64,000 nucleotides of DNA, taken from Scedosporium boydii (Eukaryota; Ascomycota; Sordariomycetes; Microascales; Microascaceae). The DNA lies in the NCBI GenBank assembly GCA_002221725.1, contig NJFT01000212.1:1-64000 (forward strand). Direction: 5' to 3'. Below the pieces are notes generated by a model, which saw only the letters and a program-made list of their open reading frames with translations, was not told the DNA's origin and made no database searches. The translations under genes were made by a program, and so were the position numbers. Positions 24,765 to 37,573 of the stretch are shown one piece after another. Position 1 is the stretch's first letter. Every line of letters begins with the position of its first letter.

Positions 24765-27267
24765 TTACCTCCCCATCCCGGGGAGTCTGGGTGGTCCCCC
24801 GCCAGAGCCGCCAGCAGCAGCAGCTCCATCGCCTCCAGTATCATCCGACAATTGCATCTTGGCAAAGACATGCCGTACCTCCCTCAGATTCTCCACTTGC
24901 GCCGAAACGGCAACGGCGTTGCGCTCGTCGGCAAATGTCCGGATGCTTTGCAGTATCGGCGTGAAACCTTCGTCGTTTGGTAACCACCACCGGACGCAGG
25001 ATGGCTCGTGGAAAAGCTCGCTCATCTTGCTACGTAGGGTTAGAGGATGAATGTACCTGTTGGTTTATGCAAGCAATATTAGCATCAGATCCTCGGGAGT
25101 GGGGGGGAACTACGTAACAAGAGCATCCTTTGAGACAGAGAATGCACGATACCCTCTTACCCTAATATTTCCATGAGGGCGAACTTGCGGCGGATCCAGT
25201 TATGATGCCTCCTATCTTGCGGTAAGAAAAGAGCCGATATGGCGATGCAGGCCTCAATCATAATCAACACGCCCTTTGGACTCTTCGGCCAGCGCTCGAC
25301 CGCCTCAAAGATTTGACAAATAGCGTAGGAATGTTCTCGGAGTTCCGCATATAGCTGCTCTCTCTTCGTTGTCGGGGACTGGCACTTGTGCATAACGCTA
25401 ATGGAGTGCCACTCCGATGTAAGTAGAGTCGTGGACACGAGAGGCTGCTCGTACAAAGTCCCGGGTACGTAAGGGTTGACAATATCCCGTTCCGGATCCA
25501 ACGGATACTGGTTAGGGAACGATTTCACGGAGAACGCTGGATTCGTGAGCGCAGGGTCGACGTTCGCCTTCCAGTCTTCCAAGACTCTCGATATACGATC
25601 GTGCTCGGCCCGGAACCCTTCTGGGGATATCTCGCCTCGATTTCCCTTCGCGTAAAGCATAGACATCTCCATCGAGACAAGTCGCAAGAACGCGGAGCCC
25701 TCCTCCAGCCTCCACTGAACCTCCTGGGGTTGGGTAGCAATCCTCTCTCGGCAGAAATCGACGAAGGCCGTGAACCACTCTCGTGGAAGCGCCGTTTTGA
25801 ACCCTCCCATCACTGCGACGAAGACGTCGAAGCGTTGATACCAAGCTAGGACCATTCGGCTAACTGGAGAAAGCATGATTGTTTCGGGGGTAAATAGATT
25901 CATGAGGATCTGTAGAGCGGCTTTCTGATGGCCCATAATGTTAATCCAATCCCCGAGATATTCCTGCCAGAGTAAGTAAGTATGGATTCGGGATACGGAT
26001 GCGATGAAGTGAAAACGCGCATGGCGCTACATGGAGAAAGAGAGAACAAAGCCGGGACTAACTTCTATCGTAGCTAACTGCAGTACTGTCACGATTGTTG
26101 CCACTGTTTGTGGCTCTTTCCTCTGCAGAGAATTCAGAAGTAGCGTGACACTCTTGTTATAATACTTCAAGAAGTCTTCAACCTTTGCATCAGGTTTTTT
26201 GAGTGTTTCGTGGTAGGCGGAGAACCCCACAACAGCGTTGAGCAGAGCCTCATTCTGGAGGGCGACATTGAGTAGCAAAGACGGGAAGAATCCGTCCGGA
26301 TCGTTTGGAAGGCAGTAGTGGTAATGAGTAATATTTTCGCAAAAGCTATTCAGGTAGTATTGGAAGTCGGCCGGCAGGTGAGACCAACTCGCGAGTGTGT
26401 TGGTGACGTGGAGAGCTGGATCGGACTGGTAGGCGTTCAACGTCACGGTGCTCGATGTCGCTGGTGAACCCGAAGGCGAGCTCTTGCTGCCTTCTAGAGA
26501 AGGCGTCTCGGAGCTGTGTCGCGTGCTGGATTTTGTAAGGTTGGGTGACCCTGCTCCGCTAGGTCCTTGGGATGAAGTGTATCTCCAGTTTGGTTGTTCC
26601 GAATCCTCCACCTCCTCCTCGTCGAGAATCGGCTCTAGCTTGACATTTACTTCCGTGTCTGCTTCGTCGCCGCCTGTCGAGGATTCAGGGCTGGTCACTT
26701 GCTGAGATGACGCGGGTGGTGGGCTCTCTTTCGCAGAAGCTTGCGATCCGGGCGCTTTAGACGAAGGGTGATCGGGGTAAATACATTCTCGGTTTCCTTT
26801 CTTGCATCCTGTATCTCGTCAGTGACCTCCAATATATGAGCGCAAACATGGGTGGCAAGTGGAAAGTAAGTCTCACGTTCACAAATCGGCCGCGTTTCGT
26901 CGCACTATAAGAATTCGATAGTTAGGTGGATGCAAAAGTCAATGCTGGGCATCCCGAAGTTATTTCTTACCTTCACACGCCGGCTCCTACACATGAAACA
27001 ACCGGACCTCGTTCGCCGGTGCTTCACGGTGTCTAGTCCGCTTGCAGATTTCCTCCTGCTCCGCTGCGTTTTAGGAACACTGAACATCAACGGGTCGTGG
27101 AAAGCAGTGAAGTATCCGATTCCGGAGAAAGGTGCCGCCACAGGCGGTGACGGTAAAGGCACTACACCTGGTATATGGGCCTGGTGGACTTCCTGGGCCA
27201 TGATGTTAGGATTGGGCTGGCCGCCCACCATGGAGGTCAGGAACTGATGGTGATGGAAGTCTCCCAT
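24765..27267 (-). CDS. Zn2Cys6 fungal transcription factor
   Basis: DNA-binding regulator with an N-terminal binuclear zinc cluster and a C-terminal fungal-specific regulatory domain of the Fungal_trans_2 type. Five exons: 27267-26971, 26904-26877, 26808-26063, 25963-25161, 25056-24765; 721 aa. The cluster spans three exons: Cys90, Cys93, Cys100, Cys107, Cys110, Cys117 (CX2CX6CX6CX2CX6C), preceded by the basic KHRRTRSG. An acidic linker (LDEEEVEDSEQ) and a Ser-rich segment follow. The helical domain runs from about residue 240 (LASWSHLPADFQYYLNSF) to the end. The frame is open further upstream of 27267, so a longer N-terminus is possible. It abuts a gene-poor region of about 10 kb on its promoter side. 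Target genes are not evident from the neighbours. Confidence 0.9.
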
Positions 27268-29710
27268 GGCGAACGTGGGTGTACCGCAGACCCCAATAGC
27301 CTCTCTCGTGGCAGCCGTTCCCCTCGAACAACAATCTTCGCACCGCCAATTAGAGGTCGACTGACTGTTGGACAGAGCACTGAGTTGCTCTCGTTGCGAC
27401 CTTGCATACTCTGCGGGGAGATGGGTCAAGGATCGTACCCGCACAGATGGTCTCGGAAAACTAGGGGGTTTGTCCCTTTCAAAGATGAGGCGGCAGAGGT
27501 AACTTCAATGTCGGGTTCACAGATGAGGGCCTTATGGAGTGGGGACGCAGGTTCGAAGTGGTGGCTTTATTCAAAAGATTAAACAGGCGACAAACTTCGA
27601 TGTTCTCCCTCCCTACATCGAGAGTGCGGCTTCCTCGGGCTTGTTAGTTGCAGTCGGCGCTAAATGAAAAGTGTCGGGGAAGGCTGGTTTGCCGTGGGGG
27701 CGGACTGATCCAATGGCGGGAAGCTGGTGATTGGAGGAGAATGGGGTAGCTAATGTTTCTGTTCAAGACGGTGGACAACCCAACAGTCGCCCAGTGCGTT
27801 GGATCTGGTCGGAGATGACAGATATATCCCAGCTCGAGACTGGCGTGAGGCCCAAGATAAAGATGGCTTACAGGCGGTGCCTAGTGGCTCGTCGAAAGGA
27901 TGGTTGGATTAAGCTAGGAGAGACATCTCATTAGCCTGCGGGGAGGTAGCGGACGATAAATAGTAGCATCGATAGAAAGAACCATGGGACATCCGCTGCC
28001 CCACTGCCAAACAGAAAACCCCTAGGAGGAAAGTACAAGACTTGTTTATCGTCGACACCATGTAACCGAAACCCCTGCTAGTTCATGATGAGGAGAGGAT
28101 ATCACGACTCTGTGCGATCCAGTACGATTGGTTTGGTAGAGAGTGGCTCTCTTGGATGAAGGATGAAGGATGAAGATGTGATGCAGACACATACCTAGGA
28201 AATGAGAGAGCTAGTTGTGGAGGCCACCTCCACCATCACTATCACACAAGCTCGAAAATAATGTGCGCAGATCAGTGCGGGTCAAGCGGGGGAGAAAGAG
28301 GGTAGTCTTCCAGATATCCGTCACGACAGGAGACTGATCAGGGCCCGATATATTGTGCGTAAGGCGTAACTACTTTATTGTCAATCACCGATTGAGGGAG
28401 ATTTCTTGCAGGAGGGTTTGGCTTGTGGTCTAGTATTGGCGACAAGAACGGAATGGTGTGAACCCAGGTCTGGGGTTATATGAGGCACGAGATATAGACC
28501 TCCATTACATATAGGATATGTACGAAGTAGGGGAGGGAAGACTTACAGAGTCGCGGTTAGGAGGCAGAGCCCATACAAATGAGGCTGAACGACGGACCAA
28601 TTTCACCAGGACCCTTAGTGAGGACTGGGATGGAAGGTAATAACGAGACTATTGACTAGAATACCAAGAGTTGGACGGGGCAGTCGTGGCTTGGAAGACC
28701 ACAGCGGCAGGAAACTCGGGCGAGAAATCTACGTGGTCTCGACCAGGCCACTCACTGTACTTCGTACGTAGTTGGGATCCAAGGGAGAAAGAAGCCTCTG
28801 GTTGGACAAGAATGAATGATCAGGCGTAAGACTTGGCCGTCCGTATAACAGCCGCACGAAGAGCTAGGGAGCAAGGAACTGGACTGTTGGGTCGTTGCAT
28901 TGTTACCAGGTCGTTCTTCGAGGGCGTGCAGCTAGTGGGTGAATGGATATGAACGGACGGAAATCTCCCAGATCGACCCCGAAGGAAAGAGGAGGACTGG
29001 AAGGGATTGGAACTTACCCTGGGCGTAGCTTGGAATGGGAACGAAATACGGTTGGATTCCTTGGACGGGATGACAACTTGTTCTGTGGGACGCACCGTTC
29101 AATAAGCCGCGTATCATTCATGGGGAGGGGATAAACAAAACATGCTGGGGTTGGCGCAGGGCTGGAGGATAATGAGAGAGATGTGCAGGTTCCCAGGGGG
29201 GGTGTGGAAGAGGCTGGAATAGAGCACGAGGTGTGATGAGGATCGGAGGGGGAAGGAGAGTTGCCTTGTAAGTAAGTACTCAGTACCGGGGTGCAGTTGC
29301 GGATGTTGTTCCGGGGTCCTGACCCTTGGCGGGAGGTTCCCAATGGTCGGGTCAAAGGCAGAATGGGTTGCTTGCTAGGGTGGATGGTCTTGGAGGAAGG
29401 CTGCGTACAAGTAGTGTAGTACTTCTCAGTCCTAAACTGTCTCCGGTTTGTGTCCATGCAAGAGGGAAGGAGATCCCTAGGGTGTCTGTGAGTACTTCGT
29501 AGTGCTCCTCTCGTCGTTTGTCTGAATGAAAGGCTTGTGACGGATTACGAAGACGGGAAGAGCACACAGGTATTGAGATTGACGGTACAATTGTATTGAT
29601 GCGAAAACTAATCCGCGGGAGCCATGAGGTAAAAGTGTCAAAGTGGTAGTGTGAGCTGCATCGGTGTCTTGAAGGGAAAGACTTCATCGAGCTTGAGCAG
29701 ATGTGGCACA

Positions 29711-29726
29711 TACTAGCATGCTAGTA
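29711..29726. repeat. 16-bp perfect palindrome
   Basis: TACTAGCATGCTAGTA equals its own reverse complement. It lies 19 bp before one of the TACTTCGTA copies (29746). Confidence 0.9.
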
Positions 29727-31728
29727 CTGCCTCTCTCCTAGTTCGTACTTCGTAGAGAACAGGACTCAGACGGTGGACTGACTCCGCACTTCAGTAGCGT
29801 TTCGGCCTACCTAAAGTAGGACAGAAGCCGGGAGGGAAGCGGAGTTAACAACTTAGTAGAGAGCATGGGTGCTAGTTTTACACCCCTAGTTACCATTTTT
29901 ACGAATTAGCCAGATCAATCCACACTCTCCATTTCCTCCAATATTAGATCAAATGTAGTCCCCCTACGGCGTATTTCGTATACATCGCCAACCCGGGCAT
30001 CATCGCAACAATGACAAAAACAAGCCCGTCCAGGGTACTTCGTGGTGAAGTCCTCGGGGGCGGTCCAAGTCTGGTGTGGATATTGTTCGTTCTTCTGGTT
30101 CTGGTGGGGAAGGAAGGGTGGAGGGAGTCGAGGATCAGGGAATCGATGCCGACTAACAAGACTCAACACTTCATCTCAAGCTCGCCGCCCATACCTGCCG
30201 GCTCACAGCTAGCTGCTTCGTAGCTGAGAACTACACTATCGTCCGGTGTACACGTAGTATTTTCCACTGACACATTGTATAATTACATTTACGACTCTAA
30301 TTAGGATGGTCGCGGGCTTCCTTGAATGGGCGTTTATTGGTGGTACATGCGACAGGAAGGCCAAGATCAATATTAGTATTATTACTTCGTACTGACGGAG
30401 GAAAGAGCAGTGGGTTGATAGGAAGCGGGAGAGTGGATTGATTGATACGATGAAAATGGCTGTCAAGTACGACGGGATGGGACGGTCATCGGCATGGGTG
30501 TGGGTACATTGATGTACACTACTGGTATCGTTCAAAAATCGGGCAAGTAAATTAGGAAGAGTTCAGTGGTCCCGGCTCCCCACTGATGATCAATTGATTG
30601 CTCCTTGATACAAGTAAGTGACGAGAGGTTTACATACGCTAGACTGTGGCTCGAGTACCTGGACATGAAGAGCCCGATAAGTAGTCTGGTCAGGGGACAA
30701 TAGTTCTTGAGTACTTCCGCAATGGAGGACCGCTGCTGATCCGCGAATTAAGACTGTTTCGTACTCACAAAGTTAAAAGCGCCAGGTACGATGAAAGGAT
30801 ACCCACTTCGTTATGTAGTTTCCCGAGCAAAGTCCCTCGAATCAGGTGGATAATTGCGGAGCAGGCACTTCTTACGTCTGAAGTATGGTGGTCCAGCCAG
30901 AAGGTACAAAGATACAGGAATTCAACAGCGGCCCTGGCTTAGCGGGCAAGGCAGGCACGAAGAGGTGGAAGAGCCCATGACGGAGAAAGTTGATGAGAAT
31001 AGAAGGAACAGGAGAAGATGAAGGCACTCGAATGCAGAAGACAAAATTGGTCCGCTCGCCGAGCAGTAAGTGCTGATTTCCACGTTCAGCTAAGAGTCAT
31101 GGGGTAAGCATTGAACACTTGGGCAGACTCTGGCGCCATCCACCCTTTACCAATATTGATTTTAAAAAGAGATTAGGGCTATTCATGTGCTAATTTATTT
31201 CATAGATTCCTGCGGCTTTTGCAAGTACACAGCATCAAGTTTGATTTGATATAGATAGTTTTAAGACCGGTGATGTATCCACCACGATGTACACCGGCTC
31301 TTGGATCTGTGGATTCCGCTATCCTCATCCCACTTCTTCATCCAGAGATAGTTCATCGGAACCTACGAAGTAGGCGCTCTTCATCTAGTGTAGAGTATTA
31401 CCCCTGGCTCCACTCTGGTCTCCTTTGGCACCTGCCGGTCATGTCATACGGGGAACTTCGCTTGTTTAAAGTACCCGGCAGTTCACGACATTGCCAGCAA
31501 GTTGCTCAATTGTGACCACCAGAGTACCTAGTTCGTAGTGCAGATGTCTTTAGAGTATACAAAGTATGAAGTAGTGAGAGGAATCCCAGCTCAAGGCGTG
31601 CGTTACTTTAATGTTGATACTAGTGTCCGTCGCTGCCAAACTTACTTCGTATCTCAGCTGGAGGTTGAGGGGCGGGGAACTTTCAAGCGGAAGTTTCAAT
31701 GTGTGAAGCACGATGTACATTAGAAAAC

Positions 31729-31729
<1 letters not shown>

Positions 31730-31767
<38 letters not shown>
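31730..31767. repeat. 38-A homopolymer
   Basis: An uninterrupted run of 38 A on the plus strand in the gene-poor island, preceded by TTAGAAAACC. It could be a slippage-expanded tract or the 3' tail of an old retroposon; no reverse transcriptase frame and no clear target-site duplication was seen. Confidence 0.9.
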
Positions 31768-31772
<5 letters not shown>

Positions 31773-34700
31773 CTTTGACAGAGAGCTCGAACGGGGATAG
31801 AGACCTTGGTGGTGTTGTTAGTCGTGTTCTTCGTCGATAATCGACTGCCCTCTGGAGAAACTACACCTTCAATTGTAGTACTTCGTATTGGGATGTGAAC
31901 CTACTTCGCAGCTTGATAGAACGACCCGGCGGAACCTACTGGAGGAATTCTCACATCAATCTCATCCCTGTTCCGTCATCAGATGAAGCTCCGGGTCCGT
32001 CATCTAGCCGGATTAGGAAGAAGGAGCGGGGTGGGGGGCACAGCGGGGGAGACAGGGAACAGGGACCCGTCAAGCATGGCCTGCAAAGGCAGGCACGTAG
32101 TACGATATTTCCATGTCGAGATTGCCGTTTTCTGTCTATTTACCTGGTTCATACTATTAGTAGAGTATAGTGTCGAATTTAAGTGTGGCAGTCTTTTCAT
32201 CTCATTAGACAGGAAAATCTATGTGCCCAAATAGGTTGCCATCTTGGGCAAGATTGATATTTCATTTGAAGCCAAATATGGATCGGTCGATATGATCCGT
32301 GGTAAGTCAGCATTACTTTGCACGAAGTACGATAAATGAAATATTTGACGTTCATTCAAACAGACAACTTCAACTCTCGAATACACGACCACAACACTCT
32401 GACGAGAGTGACCCGATTCAGACTGATCGAACCGAAGACTGCCTCAGACTGCTCCAGACCGCGCAGTTTGAGATTCCATTGTTGGAACAGCACTGATGAT
32501 CAACTCAATGTCATCCCAACCTGTGCAACCGAGAATTTTATTTTCCGATTGTGTAGGAATCCGATTGTAATACAGCGTACCTCGGTACATTGGAGACATG
32601 AGGAGTGTGCTTGTACAGCCCACCAAGTAAGATCAATACACCCGACCCGATGAAGCGCCGAAGTTCTAATATTGGGGTATTACATTGCGATGAAGGTGGG
32701 TTAGCCTAGCAACAAGGCGAGAACGAGAACTACCTATGAAGCAATGGCTCGGGTTTTTGGGGGGACTTCTTCAGCAATAGGATGGATCTCTAACTCTTCA
32801 TTGTCAGAACTACCAGCATGTGGGTCGCGTCTTCTCCCCTTAACAATTGTACGAAGTAGTCGTAACTAGCCAGCCTCGGGCATTCGGAAAGTCGAAGTCC
32901 GTATTCCTAGACGTGTTTGGAATATTACTGTAAAACAAACCAAATAGGTCTCGTGCATACGGATTCTCGTTGCGGCATCTCCTGGTTTGAAGTAGTGGCG
33001 GAGTCGCACATAGGTGAATGAACAGGGCTAGGTGAGGTGGGGGAAGAAGGGAGATCATGGAAGCAAATCGACCCCCTCCTTCATACACCTGGCAGTAGGA
33101 AAGGTTTCCGGGATGACGAAACGGTGGAGACGCTGTATGCTTGCGAGATGTCAAAGACAATGCGGATTCTTATGGCGGCTGCCAGAGAAAAGAGGTGCCG
33201 CACACTAGATTACGAGCATGCAAGCATCAAGATGCGACTGTGGTCTGTTGGTCTCAAACCACTTGGGGTACCGCCACTCTGGTTATGATGCCTCTAGCCT
33301 TTGCGTGCGTGACGTGGGCGATGGACCATTTCCATCAACGACGAAGCAATAGTGGTCACAACCCCCACCCCCGGCCAACTGGATGCCAAATCTGACAGAG
33401 CTGGTTTAGTGCGATCCTGTATAATGACCAAGCCAGCGATCAGTACATTGCCGTCTGCTGTCTGTCTGCGCTGCATACAGCACACACAGATGCACTTGCT
33501 GGTTGCACTAGCAGGCAGCGGGGAGCACAGCACGCCTGGCCGTTTGTTGCGACCAGTCGCAAATACCACTTCGTAACTTGGTCCTCATCGACACTCCACG
33601 GGCAACCCACAAACTGCAAACTTGGACGGACCCGACCAACAGTGGGAAAGGGCCCGGCACGTCTTCCGTCGCACGTCCGCCGATAGAGAGTGTGACCTTG
33701 ACCAGGCCATGCCGCCGTTGGCCGCGGGGTGGCTGATTTGAGGCCAATGGACGAGGAGGAACATCATCCAACAGCCCATGCAATGGCATGCGCTAGCTCT
33801 CCTTTCGTCGTGTTGACTCTTTCAGCTAACCCCCCCCCCCCCCCTTTTTTTCCCCCTTCCTGTGTCGAGCTGCAGGAAGTGTACCAGCTCCAAGTACGAA
33901 GTATTAGTATATTACCATGAGAAGGGGGACGACCTTGGCTTCCCCGCCACTCCACACTTGATACTTTTCAAACGCAGGAGACTGTGAGGGGCTGCAAATG
34001 GCCTGTCCCATCCTGCCCCCCCATGCGATATGGGACTGCACGTCTCCTTGTTAAGTAACAGCCATGCACGAGTCAGCCATCAAATCGATCGAGCCATGGA
34101 TCTTGATCGAGTTTCTGTGACTGCGAAATCGTAAGGGCAAGAACTACAGAAGTCTATCCTCGCCAAGCACTAGACCGTTTCAGGCAGTGCGATACAGAGA
34201 ACGTGGTTTATGGCGAAACCGTTGGTTGTCGTAGGGATGGAAGTGCTGGGCCAGTGCAGTGTCTGAGGAATGGGCTCTTGCCCCGTGAGGCTACGAGAAT
34301 TGGAGCACCTCGTTCGAACTGCTCCCTCATTGTAATGACAGGCTGTACTTCGTGGTACGTAATATGGTGAGGTAGAGTTCAACAAGGTCGGTGAGCTAAC
34401 ATCGCTGGCTTCATCTCCCAAACTATCGATCTCATCTTAGATCGTTTTTACTTTTTTTATTTTTTGCTTCGTCCGCGAACTAGTAGGAGGAATTCCCAAT
34501 TCCTTGTCCTCGGAACTGGGCTAACGGTGGGCGGTGCCGCGAAGCCAGGCTCGAGGCTAAGGGGGCTTCTTCGGGATGAAATATTGAATCCTGGAACATC
34601 CTGGAAGGAGCTTCTAGAATGATCAGCATTCAGGGCTCTGAAGAATATGATCGGGGTGGATTGATGAGTTGACACTTGACAGGCATTGACTGAAGGTGGA

Positions 34701-37573
34701 AGTTGCGAGTCCGTGTCAGTGGGGCCGGCAACATAAGTATGAAGTACCCAAGTTTTAAGTATTATTATGCAATATTCACACTTAGAAATACATTCATTTT
34801 ATGTACATATACACCCCCGGTATCACCCGTCCCTCCTCCGTCTTCATCTTCTTCTTCGATGGCACAGTCCAAGCGTGAGCTTGCTTCGGCTTCATGCTCC
34901 ACCCACACAACTCCACACACTATTCAAAGGAGAATGTTTAGTGTCTTTTTCGTCGCTGTTAGTGTAACTCGCAAAATACACTACGGACCCGGGCTTTGCT
35001 GAGCGGTCATTGATGCATGTACGAAGCTGGTCTTCCCACCATTGGAGGAGTCCCGAGGTATATTGTACCCATACCAATAAAGGCTTGGATGAGAAGGTGC
35101 GACGGCGGATCGTCATTTGCAGCCATTGGCCAGATCTCAGTGCCGCAGATGTGGCGGGATTGCTGGATCTGATCTTAGTTCTGATCTCAGCTCAGCTTGT
35201 TGTCTTCACCATAGAGACCCAACCTCTAGGTCCTCCCAGATAGCTCAGTTTTTCACAAGGCTCGTCATACTTCATATGTTGTGCCATCGTCCCGTCCCAG
35301 GGAAACTAAGACGTGAAGAACTGATGCACCTATGACGAGTACACTAAGGCCAAGTGTCACTGGGATGCCCCTGGTTCCAGAAATGTCTGGAACGGGGCCT
35401 CGGGGAGAAAAACCTCAAGCAACCGCTCCACAATGGGAAGAGAAACATGATGCTCTGGTATGACAATGTACTGATCTATCCCTTTGTTAGAATAATGCAT
35501 TCGATGGATCCTACGGAATTGGTCTCGAGTGCGTTAGCGCCGTGAAGCTGAGCGCTTGCAATTATATGCATATTTCGCACGAAGTAGTGCTGCATGGGTG
35601 ATGGCTTCGATCTACGAGGCGAACTGACCAGAGCGGACTATTTACCACATCGGCCAAGGTCTCCCTCAATTGTTGGGGGTTTATTTCAAATGTGCGTCTG
35701 CCAAGTACGAAGCAAAGTCCCTGTCCGGTGCAAGCACTTGATATGACTATTTATAGGTTGTTTTCACTGTTTGTACCAATATTATAGGATAATATAATCC
35801 CCTGCTGTCCATTTCCAAGTACCATCAATACTGGTTCTAGGCCGTTTCTCAATATTGATCACATCCTTCGTCAGTCACCCTCTGCGAAGTTGGTGGCTTG
35901 AAGCCGCCAGGATCAGGGATACGGCGATACAAGTAACATTGAACAAACTGCAAGCCTTATCTGGACCCTATCCCAGTGGATCGACAAGACGACCCGGTTT
36001 CTCACCACCGCCTCAGGAGGGAAATAAGCACGGTCCCTAACCCCTCAAATTCGAGCAGGGGGTCCCAGGGGAATGGGCTCCCCTCCCAGCGGCCGGATTT
36101 GCATCCCGGAGTTGTCTCCAAAAGTGACTTCCGAACGAAGGCGGATTTCCATCCCCAAGGCCGAACAAAGTCAGAACCCCGCCCTGCTTCTGACGGATGG
36201 ACCATCAAGGAATCGTGTTGAGCACTTCACACGTCACAGACCACCTACTAGGGTCAGGGGCCTGGCCAGACCCTACGAAGTAATCAGTTGATGTTGCTGA
36301 CTTCGTACACCTCCTATAAGTGTAAAACTATAACACCGCTGGCAGGTCATCCAAGTTTTCTCAACCAAATATCGGCTTCTTACCCTGGGTCGAGAGCGAG
36401 ATGTGCATGTAGAGCGTCCCCCTACTTCGTATATCACCTATAAGATGCGAAAGTATCAACAAACCTGCCGCAAGATCTGCCCTTCAACTCCCAGAAGAGG
36501 AGTGGACACGGCGGCTGACCAGCGGAATTCCGTGACACGGCATATAGCGTACCGCCTGTCATGTCGACATGCAGATACATCAATGTCTATTAATTGGGCT
36601 GGACATGTAGTAAACGGCATTGAAGCTAGGCGGTGCAATCTTACCCCCTATTATTCCATTTATCTATTTCTGCCTTCTTTTTCTTTTCCAAGTCGGGGAA
36701 GGCATCGGGTTGATGCGGCTCATGGCTTTAATACTGGGCACCCTTCTCATTCTGGACCGACAGCAAATCTTCAGCTCTCCCTTGTCTGCAGTGGACACAG
36801 ACATGCGCTGCATGCCGGTGAGCACACTTAGTCAAGTGCTCGAAGCCTCAATCCCGCCTCCAACCCGACCGAGAGCTGCACTACAACGGTGATCAGGAAC
36901 GCATGGGGCGGGTTGTGGATCTTACTTTGGAGGTTGCTACCTAATTACCGCGTCAATACTGAGGCGGTGTACTAGTCAAATGGCGGCACCAGTGCGACAA
37001 CAAGCGGAGATTTCGATGCATTTAATCTTGATCATTTTGTGACATCTTCACTGCGCAACAACACGTTTAAGCTCCTGTAAGATGAGTCCTCTCATTGACT
37101 GGCATTTCTGCACAACTGACACCATGTCTACTTCATTCTTCTCCGGGAACTAAAATCATAGAAGGGGAAGAAAGTTGTATAGTAAGAAGTAATTTATATG
37201 TAATAGTACTGTTTCTGGAGTTCTTGTTTACAGCACGGCACATGGGCAGCCTCAGAGGCTAGCCCCTTTAGTGCCCAAACCCTCAGAACTCTACCAGCAC
37301 CTCTGGCATAGGATGGGCATGTGAAACCCAGAGAGTACTCAAAGTTGGCATTGGTCAAGAGATGATTTCCGGCTCTGCAGCTTGCGGCCATTTCTGATGC
37401 GTTGAGCACAACAACTGTCTGCGACGGGAAGGAGAGATACACTCTTGTCGAAATCGCCGTGATATCGTCTGTAAGGGGGCAAGTTGGCGCCCCTACCACT
37501 ACATAGGTACGCATAGCTAATAAAGCACACTTTCCAGGTTGAAATACTATCCCCCCTGCCAAATTTCGTCATC

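Larger units (their letters stand above)
27268..37573. other. Gene-poor 10.3-kb region with scattered TACGAAGTA/TACTTCGTA motifs
   Basis: No reading frame here shows a recognisable domain, a splice-consistent extension, or convincing coding composition; the longest single frame is about 140 codons. The left 2.5 kb may be the long promoter and leader of the Zn2Cys6 gene and is pyrimidine-rich on the minus strand. Twelve exact TACGAAGTA/TACTTCGTA copies lie here (listed in a separate entry), plus several one-mismatch variants. Also present are a 16-bp perfect palindrome (29711-29726), a 38-A tract (31730-31767) and a poly-C/poly-T stretch near 33829-33855. I see no transposase, reverse-transcriptase or long terminal repeat signature. 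Confidence 0.65.

Noticed and set aside
36403..36831. 142-codon frame in the gene-poor island.
   Set aside because: Composition looks random, no domain is seen, and it is isolated without promoter or splice features.
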